The notes beneath the pieces are model-generated. The model was not told the origin of the DNA and ran no database searches. It was given only the letters and a program-made list of their open reading frames with translations. Shown here one piece after another: positions 45,201 through 54,800 of a DNA stretch of 64,000 nucleotides. Both the position numbers and the translations under genes were made by a program. This DNA is from Liolophura sinensis (lineage: Eukaryota > Mollusca > Polyplacophora > Chitonida > Chitonidae): contig NC_088307.1 of the NCBI RefSeq assembly GCF_032854445.1, positions 3,656,001 to 3,720,000 on the forward strand. Direction: 5' to 3'. Each line of letters begins with the position of its first letter. Position 1 is the stretch's first letter.

Positions 45201-48200
45201 TTTCTCCTCATTTTACTTATTTCTCCCACGTGAATTTCATCAAAATGCAATGTCTGAGTCACTCAAGACATCCGATAGCTTCATTTAGGGATACAGTCTA
45301 ACCCCAGTGACACCAATTCAATCATCTACCCAGGACACCACCTCAAACAGCTACCCAGGACACCACTTCAAACATCTACCCAGGACACCAAATCACACAT
45401 CCACCCATGACACCACTTCAGACATCTACCCAGGACACCACTTCAAACATCTACCCAGGACACCAAATCACACATCCACCCACAACACCACTCCAAATAT
45501 CTACCCAGGACACCATTTCAAACATCTACTCAGCACACCACCTCAAACATCCACACAGGACACCACTTCAAACAGCCACCCAGGACACCACTTCAAACAT
45601 CTACCCAGGACACCACTTCAAACATCTACCCAGGACACCACCTCAAACATCTACCCAGGACACCACCTCAAACATCTACCCAGGACACCACCTCAAACAT
45701 CCACTCAGGACCCCACTTCAAACATCCACCCAGGACACCACTTCAAACATCTACCCAGGACACCACTTCAAACATCTACCCAGGACACCACCTCAAACAT
45801 CTACCCAGGACACCACCTCAAATATCCACTCAGGACCCCACTTCAAACATCTACCCATGACACCACTTCAAACATCCACCCAGGACACCACTTCAAACAT
45901 CTACCTAGGACGCCACTTCAAACATCTACCCAGGACACCACCATGCACAAAGCTCGTGACTCACAAGTACATCTGTATTCTCGTAGTAATTTTTCCAGTA
46001 AGGCCTGATCTTCCGCTGTCCTCCAATGTCCCAAACATTGAGCCTGAAGCCTGAAGACTGCACTGTTTTTATATTAAAACCCTGAAATAATCAACAACAA
46101 AATTAGAACAAAAACAGCACATAAGAGCACAGAATAAACTCAATCTGGGATTTACATCAAAAAGTTCATTATATGCCTGGCTTAATAAGGTTGTGACCTA
46201 ATTTACACCAACGGCCGTACGTGGGAAGGTCTTCCAGCAACCTGCGGATGGTTGTGGGTTTGCCCCGGCTCTGCCCAGTTTCCTCTTACCATAATACTGG
46301 CCGTCATATAAATAAAATATTCATAAGTACGGCGTAAAACACCAATCAAATAAATAAATAAATAAAAAAGTTAAACCATCATACTGGTGGCCAAATGATC
46401 TCGATAATGACTGATTGACAGCCACATGAAACCAGCACATTTGTGTTTTCACGTCTCCTTGCTATGTGTAGGGCATTCAGGTTTAGTACACCCACCATAA
46501 TCCCATCACTCTTTAATTGGTGGTGTTTATTTTTTTGGTACAACCTACATAAATGTACATACACATATATATATATGCGGGGCTTCAGTGATAGCACATT
46601 TGATTTTGGTCACCAGAAATTGACAGCATTACCAATCTCTATAATAAATTAGATCTGATACATATGTTCTAGCAGTTCCCCAAACTAACTATTTGCTGAC
46701 TAGAACAAGGTTTGAAGGAGCACCAGCTGCAAGCCCATCATGTCTATGTCAAGATAGACATAGATGTTGAAGAGCTGAAATCTAGGTTTTCTGTTTCAGT
46801 GAGATAGCACTTCCATTCCCCTTTCCTTCTTACGGTAAGTGGGAAGGTCTGTCCGCAACCTGTGGATGGTCGTGGGTTTCCCCCGGGCCGTGCCCGGTTT
46901 CCTCCCACCATAATGCTGGCCGCTGTCTTATAAGTGAAATATTCTTGAGTACGGTGTAAAACACCAATCAAATCAAATCCTTCTTACGAGAGTTAAAAAG
47001 TTAAGAGTTAAAAATTAACAAAGGATAACCCAAAACATTATGATTAATATGGGCAGACACTAGTTTGATAGAGCACATTAGTTTACAGTTATAAGTTCTA
47101 TGTCACACATTCACTGCCTCGTATGTCATATAGTCATATAGTATTTTTATAGTATAATCACAACTCACCTGTGTTGGTGTAATGTGACTGATATCTTCTG
47201 AGGCTAGGCTTTTTAACAGGGTTGTTTTTCCGGCATTGTCCAAACCTAAAAGTAGAATTCGCAACTCTCTTTCCTGAGATGACTTCAGCTTTCGTAACAA
47301 TGCAAGCAGACCCTAAAAATAAAAAAAATAAAAGAAATCTTTGAAAAATACTTGTCTCATGGTCATTTTTCAAGTCAAACACTGAAAGAATTCCATCTTG
47401 CTTTACAACAGAAAAGTTCTTTTGAAGATAGAAGACAGAGTTATTGGACTTATTTATTTAATTGTTGTTAAACTCTCTTTTTAGTCTTTACAACTGCCCT
47501 GGTTTGTACTATTTCACTGCCATGATATACTGATACAACAACAAAAAAATGGTTAGATTGCAGCTGGGCTACTCTGCAGCTGGTATCTTTAACAACATTA
47601 GAAACACGGTGTATACTTGTTCAATCAATCTCAGAATAGTAGTAGCACAGACAGGGACGTAGTCTGGTTCAGACCTGGCAGGTGTGAACATTCAAAATGC
47701 AGTATTCATTTGTGATATAGGCAAAACTCTGTCAATGAATAACTCTGAAGTAGTTGCAAAGTTTATGGTTCCCTACTATTTTTGTGTGACCAAATGCCTG
47801 TTTCATTCAAAACCTGCATTGCTATGAGGTCAAGTTGAGGTCAAGTCCAGCTTATGCTGGCTTCCTCTTCGGTTTTACGTGGGAAGGTCTGCCAGCAACA
47901 AGTGGATGCTCCTGGGTTTCCCATGAGCCCTGCTTGGTCTCCTCTCACCATAATGCTGGCCGCTGTCACATAAGTCACATATTTCTGTGGTGTAAAACAC
48001 CAATCAAATAAATATATAAATGAAAATCTGCACAGTTCAAAATGAACAACGGAATAAGTCGGTCAATGGGAAACAAACACAAAAAGCTTTACAACTCACA
48101 CACCATTGGTCTAATATGACATTTAATCCTTAAAGGATTGTTTTTTAGATTTAGCGAGTGGTTCCAGATAAGATTATAGCCTGTTGAAACATTACCTGGC

Positions 48201-50037
48201 TCATTTGGTGAGCGCGCTAGCGCAGCAAAATGACCCAGAAGCCTCTCACCAATGCAGTTGCTGTGCGTTCAAGTCCAGCTAATGCTGGCTTCCTCTCAGG
48301 CTGTAATTGAGAAGGTCTGTCAGCAACCTGCGGATGGCTGTGGGTTTTCCCCGGGTTCTGCCCAGTTTCCTCCCACCATAATGCGCAACGCCGTTGTACA
48401 GGTGAAATATTCTTGAGTGCGGGGTAAAACACCAATTAAATAAATAAATACATATTACCGTGAGGGCTTCTAAGAATGTAATAATGACGAAAACAATAGA
48501 TTTACTGCCCTAGCTGATCTCCAGCTGGCTGCCCATTACAGCAGTGTGGTTCAGCGGATGATGCCACAGATGGCCAACCCAAGTCTGGCTGGCCTAAATA
48601 GCCTGGGAATTCGTATGAAAACAATGTCATTTTCGAGAAGGATTCTAGATATACAACAGTAAATATACTGCTTTATCAATTTCAGACCATGGTGAACAAC
48701 GTTGAAGTAACAATTTATGACACTGACATCTCTGGCCAGACATCAGATTCTGAGTTTTCAGACTCTGAGTTTGATCTTCCAGGCATTTCCAACTGCACTA
48801 GCAATATATACGGGCTGGTAAGCTATACCTTTATCCTATGTTACACAGCATATTTCTTGTGTTTATTTTAAGATTTAATATTTATTTACTATTCTTTCTC
48901 TCTGTCTGTTTCACAATAAATCTCATTCTATTCCTCCAGGGATTCTAAATTCATACCTATATTTGATGACAACAACCGGTTCATGTTATTGTCAGCCTTC
49001 CGAACAGCCTATGCCCATAGGGACATATAACTGTGTACAATATAAATACATGTATTATGTGGACGTTGGCGTTACTGCACAGAGACTTAGTATCTATCAG
49101 TTCTCAGTTAAGCTAATAGTATTTTATAACTACTGTGTGCAGGTGCCATTGTGAAAATTCAGCTGTAATCCTCTCAGCTGTAAAATGATGAGAGCAGATA
49201 GGGCTGTCCTGGGTGGGTACAAAGTCCTTCCGTCTTGTGCAGTATATCCAAACCTCCCTACGGGCCAAATCCTCTGGAAACTTCAGGGTTCTTCAACAAT
49301 CATTTTTTACAATCGTTTGCAGAGCAGCAAACCATTTCGTGGAGAAAATTGATGTGCATATTGTCACCTTTGTAGCTTTTTAAGACTGAACTAAATGGTG
49401 AAGCTCTGACTGCTCGTTAAGGTTAGCCTTATATGATGTAATTTGGTGGAGACCACCAAATTTTGGCAGAAAAAATGCATAAAACCAGCCTGAATATCTA
49501 GTACTTTTAAGAGCCATATTTCCCAGATCAATGTACCTTTTTTAAATATTTCTTACATTCAATTTAATATCTTATTATGAAGAAATAATTAATCTGGACA
49601 CTAATCCTTTAATGGACTTCTGTCTGGCCTCATTCAGCCACAGGGTAATTCACACTTAGGTAACTCAAAGGAATGTGATGTTCCCCAGAAACAGTTCGCA
49701 AATCGATACTGGTATTTACACACCCTAAGAGCTCAAGGCGGCAACTGGTTAAGTTTATTTAAATGACACAACTACATCACTCAAAGATATCCATTGCTTG
49801 ATTTGAGATTCAACTGACCGTCATAAAAGGTCTACATATTGCACACATAAACATGAAACAACAACAACATGGGCTTTCTGTTAAAATGTGATTGACTCTC
49901 ATAAATTTTGCATCGTGCTATTTTCTGTTATAATTATTCCAGCATGTACAAGCATAACCACAATTCTGACAGGCGTACAATACATCAACCCACAAAATTA
50001 CGGTAAAAGACAACGTATTTGCGCTCTAGCTTACCAT
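42162..50037 (-). CDS. ARL3: ADP-ribosylation factor-like protein 3, complete six-exon gene
   Basis: Coding exons on the minus strand: 50035-50037 (ATG only), 47169-47312, 45965-46081, 43377-43427, 42921-43106, 42162-42218. All junctions are GT-AG and in phase, giving 185 aa (human ARL3 is 182). Motifs sit at the family's positions: P-loop GLDNAGKT 24-31, switch [20 protein letters not shown] 66-71 with Gln71, NKQD 126-129, and a Lys-rich C-terminus. Gly2 is present, and no membrane segment. ARL3 is a small GTPase that, when GTP-bound, releases lipidated cargo from UNC119 and PDE6D in cilia; ARL13B and RP2 act as its GEF and GAP. No defect is visible. The gene lies head-to-head with a sideroflexin gene. 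Confidence 0.97.
42327..42566 (-). mobile_element. tRNA-derived SINE, diverged copy in ARL3 intron
   Basis: TTTATTTATATATTTTATAC tail side, then AAGAATAATTCACTTGTACA, ACAACCATTCACAGG, GGCTGGATT-type region in reverse, and tRNA-like head (GCTAGTACATTAACCCCTAG GCCACAGCGG). Same orientation as ARL3. Confidence 0.7.
42921..43106 (-). CDS. ARL3: ARL3 exon 5
   Basis: 62 codons from [13 protein letters not shown] to SEGVK, containing the NKQD guanine-specificity motif and the SA motif (PCSAT) of the nucleotide site. Donor AAG|GTCAGT. Confidence 0.96.
43377..43427 (-). CDS. ARL3: ARL3 exon 4
   Basis: 17 codons, [17 protein letters not shown], between acceptor GGTTTGTTTCACAG and donor GTGAGTGC. Confidence 0.95.
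43626..43725 (-). mobile_element. SINE 3'-domain fragment in ARL3 intron 3
   Basis: GATTGGTGTTTTACACCACA TTCAATAATATTTTGCTTAT and CAGTATTATGGTGGGAGA in reverse orientation. Confidence 0.8.
43921..44622. repeat. 48-bp minisatellite in ARL3 intron 3
   Basis: About 14 units of TTATCACCTGTTTTGCACAG plus TGACACGTTCACAGATAACGC CGATATT, period 48 bp. Being 3 x 16, it leaves several frames open on both strands (ORFs up to 253 aa), which are artefacts. On the ARL3-sense strand each unit includes ACAGGTGATA, a donor-like sequence. Confidence 0.95.
44640..45300. other. ARL3 intron 3, no feature seen
   Basis: Unremarkable AT-rich intron sequence between two minisatellites. Confidence 0.6.
45305..45946. 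repeat. 25-bp minisatellite beside ARL3 exon 3
   Basis: About 26 units of CTACCCAGGACACCACTTCA AACAT. It ends about 20 bp from the 5' splice site of exon 3. Long ORFs (233 and 215 aa) result from the absence of stops in the repeat and are not genes. Confidence 0.95.
45965..46081 (-). CDS. ARL3: ARL3 exon 3
   Basis: 39 codons from [12 protein letters not shown] to YENTDVL, with the [13 protein letters not shown] switch II region. Acceptor GATTATTTCAG, donor CTT|GTGAGT. Confidence 0.96.
46210..46365 (+). mobile_element. SINE, 5'-truncated, in ARL3 intron 2
   Basis: CGGCCGTACGTGGGAAGGTC to CACCAATCAAATAAATAA. Confidence 0.9.
46830..46978 (+). mobile_element. SINE, 5'-truncated, in ARL3 intron 2
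   Basis: GTGGGAAGGTCTGTCCGCAA to AACACCAATCAAATC. Confidence 0.9.
47169..47312 (-). CDS. ARL3: ARL3 exon 2
   Basis: 48 codons from [12 protein letters not shown] to ISHITPTQ, with the [10 protein letters not shown]-loop. Acceptor ATTTTTAG, donor CAG|GTGAGT. Confidence 0.97.
47838..48023 (+). mobile_element. SINE, diverged, in ARL3 intron 1
   Basis: CAAGTCCAGCTTATGCTGGC to AACACCAATCAAATAAATA. Confidence 0.85.
48195..48455 (+). mobile_element. SINE, near full length, in ARL3 intron 1
   Basis: Head CTGGCTCATTTGGTGAGCGC, B-box-like GCGTTCAAGTCC, 3' domain and (AAAT)n tail. Confidence 0.9.
48460..50034. other. ARL3 intron 1, remainder
   Basis: No supported exon on either strand. Short ORFs at 48689-48871 and 48963-49154 have no splice or motif support. 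Confidence 0.5.
50035..50037 (-). CDS. ARL3: ARL3 exon 1, start codon at the exon's last three bases
   Basis: On the minus strand GAAACTATG|GTAAGC: the initiator ATG ends exactly at a consensus donor, and exon 2 begins with the Gly2 codon. The 5' UTR lies upstream (above 50037) with unknown start. Confidence 0.85.
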
Positions 50038-50288
50038 AGTTTCCGTCGATTTCTGCTTAGCTTTGGAGGTAACCACGGTACGTCGTGACGTCACGCTCAC
50101 CGGCTTCGACCTTGACACTTTATGCTTATAGCGACCTAGACCCTAATTTACACGTGGTAATGTCAGATAGACGTGTTTACAAATTGGGAATTTGATGACG
50201 GCGTTAAAAGCTAGCTAAGCAAAACTTGTGGACTGTTGTTGGAAGGCCAATTGAACAAAGCAAGCACCTGGAAACTTGTGACCTGCAG
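50038..50288. promoter_or_regulatory. probable divergent promoter of ARL3 and sideroflexin
   Basis: It separates two genes pointing apart. It contains a perfect cAMP-response-type palindrome TGACGTCA (50086-50093) and GTAACCACGGTACG (50069-50082), which fits an RFX X-box at about 10 of 12 positions. At 50288 CTGCAG|GTAATA is a plausible donor ending a non-coding first exon of the sideroflexin gene. Transcription starts are inferred, not seen. Confidence 0.5.
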
Positions 50289-50549
50289 GTAATATTTGCA
50301 ATCGATGAATGGAGATAAAATAAAGGTGGATAATTTCTAGATGAAACCAAATTCGCCTAATGGTTCAATCCCGTTACTGTATGTTGGCCTCTCATATGCG
50401 CTAATGCAGTGTATATGTAGATATTTAGATAGGGTGAAGTGAACTTCAGTTGTTTAGCACGAATATATTTGGGATGACTGATACATTTGCCAATATTGTG
50501 ACTTTATATGTCAAGATATTTATGAATAAGGCCATGTACCGGTAATTTA

Positions 50550-50726
50550 CTTATATTTATTTATTTATTCAATTGGTGTTTTACGCTGTACTCAAGAATT
50601 TTTACTTATGTAATGACGGCCAGCATTATTGTTGGAAGAAACTGAGCAGAGCCCGGGGGGAAAACAACTCCCGTCCATCTGCAAGGTTGATGGCAGACCT
50701 TCCCACGTATAGTCAGAGAGGAAGTG
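50550..50726 (-). mobile_element. SINE, diverged, in 5' region of sideroflexin gene
   Basis: TTTATTTATTTATTCAATTG GTGTTTTACG, then CAGCATTATTGTTGGAAGAA and GGCAGACCTTCCCACGTA. Confidence 0.85.
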
Positions 50727-50919
50727 TATAGGTTTTGCATTTTTTTATGTGTAAATGTAGGCCTACCTAATAAATATATTAAACATTTTATTGTTTATGT
50801 TGCTATTGAAAAATAGTGCAGGCTGATTGGCTGATATATTGATGCATGATGAACAGTACATGTATGTAAGAGATAGCTAGGTAACACTCCCTGAGGGATG
50901 CTATCTACACTTTGATCAG

Positions 50920-50925
<6 letters not shown>

Positions 50926-50962
<37 letters not shown>
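50926..50962. repeat. (TA)n microsatellite
   Basis: TA dinucleotide run of about 35 bp. Confidence 0.9.
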
Positions 50963-50967
<5 letters not shown>

Positions 50968-51469
50968 GTGAGATTGTGAGGTGGGTGTATTATATTTATG
51001 TCCGGTACCCACAGTGTGGCAGATCCAGTATAATCTGGTTTATATACTATATGTTGTGGTCCTCTGGGTCAACTGTCTGTTGCATATATCCAGGTCGTTG
51101 ATTACACCTACATATGTGCTAAGAATAAACCTGGTATATGTACAGCTATACAAAGTTTGTGGGCTGGTTTAAAGCTGAATAAATGACCAGCGCTCAGTCT
51201 GAAAAACAAAAAAAACAAAAATGAAAGACTAAATGTATCAGACAAAGCGGTTGTCAAAGCTGCAGCCGATATGTAGAGATTCCAACTAACATTCAGACTG
51301 CATTCAAATTAACATGCCATCAGTCTTATTTTTCAGGGCCACTTTAAACATTAGAGCCAGCAAGGCCACATAACATGTTAAAAACCATGGTTTATTACAT
51401 CCATATATTCAGACAACCTAATGGTTATTGATGGGTATTATTGATCATTATTGATTATGGATTGATTAT

Positions 51470-51625
51470 CAGCCCCAGGCGTACATGGGAAGATCTGCCA
51501 GCAACCTGCAGATGGTCGTGGATTACTGCCTGATTTCCTCCCATCATAATGTTGGCTACCATTGTATAATGTTGATATATGTTCTTGAGTACAGTGTTAA
51601 ACACCAAGGAAATAAGTAAATAAAT
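51470..51625 (+). mobile_element. SINE, diverged, upstream of sideroflexin exon
   Basis: GGCGTACATGGGAAGATCTG, CAACCTGCAGATGGTCGTGG, CATAATGTTGGC and AACACCAAGGAAATAAGTAA. Confidence 0.8.
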
Positions 51626-51673
51626 GTATTGACTACTACCGTTTGACCTGATATTTCAGGGAGTACGTTAGAC

Positions 51674-51825
51674 ATGCAGCACAGAATAGACTTAGATTCC
51701 CCGCGATGGGATCAGAGCACATTTGCCGGCCGATTGAGACACTTCTTCTGGATGACCGACCCCCGAACTGCCCTGGTATCTACCTCCAGACTTTACGAGG
51801 CTCGCGATCTTGTCCTTAAATACAA
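51674..51825 (+). CDS. SFXN2: sideroflexin coding exon 1
   Basis: Follows acceptor GACCTGATATTTCAG at 51659. Encodes [20 protein letters not shown] to LVLKYK. Donor AA|GTAAGT. Confidence 0.9.
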
Positions 51826-54800
51826 GTAAGTATCAGAGTGAAGATTTATCCTTAAATATGAATAGGAAATATGTGTTGTAAAAGTCAGTTTATATTGTGA
51901 GTTGTGTGGCACATGTACAAGTCAGTTTAAGTGCCAAGTGTAAGTCTGCTTACGAAATGATCTAAAGTGAAAGTGAACTATTGCAGTGATGAGTAATATG
52001 TACTAGTCAGTTTGAGTTGTTAAAGAAAAAGACCTCTAAAAAGCCAAGTAGGCATCACTAAATAGACCACTTAAAACTATGCATAAACATACTTGCATTT
52101 ATTTTATTAGATTTTTGTGAAAAGAGTAAAAGGCGTTCAAACATTTGAATTGTACGTTGGCCTTTATGGACCATGGTATCAGGAACAGAGGATGTTTTCC
52201 AACTCTAGTCACGACTCTGAATGTTAGCATAACTCTTTTTACTATGAGTAAAAGATTACTGAAATAATGTTCCCAAAAGTTCCTTTCCTTCTGGTGATCA
52301 TCAGGAAAAAAAGGTGATGTGACGTCAGAGTTCTTAGATAAAGTTAGTATGGCTCATACAGCCCACCATTGTATTCAAATATTTGATTGCCTTTGAACAC
52401 TCCAAAAAAAGTCTGAAAAAATAAATGAAAGTATTTTTACTCATAGTTTTCATTTGTCTGTATGATGAACCTTACTTGATATTTTAGCTTTCATTTACTT
52501 TAAGTGACAAATACAAGGAAGATTTTCAGTTAAGTGATCAGTACAGTTTACAAGCGTTACAGTTGTTAAGTGGCAAAATCAGGTAACATTATGATTTAAG
52601 TGGTAAGTACAAATCAACTTATGTGAGGTATTTCGTACAGGCCTGAAAATCTGTGAAATCCTTGGAAATCTGAAAAAAATCCTTGAAAAACGAGCTAGGG
52701 TCTTTAAAGCCCTTGAAAACTTTCAGAACCCTTAGAACAGGAAAATCTAACCAGTACCAGCCGGTTTACAAGTGCAGATAAACTTTTGAGTTGTTAAACT
52801 GAACATAAAGTCAGCCACTACATCTTGATTAATTAATAAAGTAGTATTCCAGAATGTTCTAAAAAACATTTTTAAAAATTCTACACTGCTTATGAACAAA
52901 ATAAATAGTGAACAATCATCAGTACCAAGCCACTCATTTGGTGATGCCATTTTGTCATGTTATAGCTATCTAAGGTGACGTCACAAAGCCTTGGAGCTTT
53001 CCCATACCATCGATAATAAACAATGTGACAATGGAAAAATAAAAAAATAAAAATGCCTGATATCGAACCACAGAGTATCAGCTCTGTTCCATATTCAGAA
53101 CGCCTGATATCGAACCACAGAGTATTAGCTCTGTTCCATGTTCAGAACGCCTGATATGGAACCACAGAGTATCAGCTCTGTTCCATGTTCAGAATGCCTG
53201 ATATGGAACCACAGAGTATCAGCTCTGTTCCATGTTCAGAACGCCTGATATAGAACCACAGAGTATCAGCTCTGTTCCATGTTCAGAACGCCTGATATAG
53301 AACCACAGAGTATCAGCTCTGTTCCATATTCAGAACGCCTGATATAGAACCACAGAGTATCAGCTCTGTTCCATGTTCAGAACGCCTGATATAGAACCAC
53401 AGAGTATCAGCTCTGTTCCATGTTCAGAACGCCTGATATAGAACCACAGAGTATCAGCTCTGTTCCATATTCAGAACGCCTGATATAGAACCACAGAGTA
53501 TCAGCTCTGTTCCATGTTCAGAGGGTCGATCTTTCACTTAGTTTGGCACCCAGTCAGGGCAATGTTCGTGGATGGAGTGTTTTAGCAGTCCTGCTCGTCC
53601 TCGTCCTGCATGGGTGTAAGCAGAAGGCCTAGCTGGTTGTATGTGACCGACATCAGCGAATTTACTGAACATATCAGGAGCTCCTGATTTATAACAGACT
53701 CCTTCATTCAGATTTTGAGAAGATATTTTCGTAATAAATCTGACTTTCCTAAGGAAAAATAATGCAGTCACAATATTTTTCTTCATGCAATGACTCCCAA
53801 GAGGTGGTTTTCTTGCTACCTTACCCTGACAAGTTACTGCAGTCTCGTGCCCAATTTTTCCGCATTGTGATTAGGGCAGCCATTCTCAGTTCCGTGCTCA
53901 TAAATGCGTGGTCCAAAATGCACCAGTTTAACATTTAAACTAACCACAAAATCTGATTTATTGCATCGATATCTGTGTATCTACTATAGGAAACCACACT
54001 GACAATCGAGAGCTAATGGGTTTTTTGACATGACAGCCACTTATCACATGACGTTTTCAATGCTAGTGATTGGCCAGTTCATAACGGCTTCCACAACATG
54101 GCTACTCAGAGTGAATTGTCCATCAGTGCCATATCACCAATGCTGAACTTGGGGCTGACATCTTGTCAGCTTTATATAATTTTTCACATATTTTTCTGTG
54201 ATAACTGTGTTCTATGTCCTTCCTTGTGTGTATATATATTGGCAGACTTTATCTTCACTTTAAGTGAAAAGTGCAGGTTAACTTTTGAGTTATTGAGTAA
54301 ATTATGTGTTGTGAAGCACAAAGTACAGGACAGCTTATAAGTTGTTATGTACTGAGTGTCGCCTCTTTGATTTTTCTCTGGGATTGTGTTTTGGGGTAAA
54401 CTAGTGATTTTAAAAAACAGAATTATTTTGTGACCAGATTTTATGATCAGCTGTCATAGAAGGTTTCACTTCTAGGAAATACTAAGTTATCTGCCCCTTT
54501 TTCCCCAGAGCAGGTCAGGAGCCTCCAGGCACAACAGAGGAAGAAGTGTGGTATGCCAAAAAACTGTACACATCGGCCTTCCATCCTGACTCAGGGGAAT
54601 TACAGAATGTGATTGGTCGAATGTCCTTCCAGGTGCCGGGTGGGATGCTGCTGACTGGGTGTATGTTACAGTTCTACAAGTGAGTAGTTTCTGATGTTCC
54701 ATGAAATAGCCGTGACCAATCCGGTGCAGGATCTTCCTGACAGACATGAGGTGTACGACTTCATTGTCAGGATTAAATGAGGTGTATATTTGGTGTATGC

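Larger units (their letters stand above)
51826..54508 (+). other. sideroflexin intron with repeats
   Basis: Carries a family 2 fold-back element, composite repeat copy C and a 47-bp minisatellite. No exon is missing here: phases of the flanking exons agree. Confidence 0.8.

Noticed and set aside
45307-46054. ORFs of 233 and 215 codons rich in Thr, Pro and His
   Set aside because: Translations of the 25-bp minisatellite, running into ARL3 exon 3 on the wrong strand.
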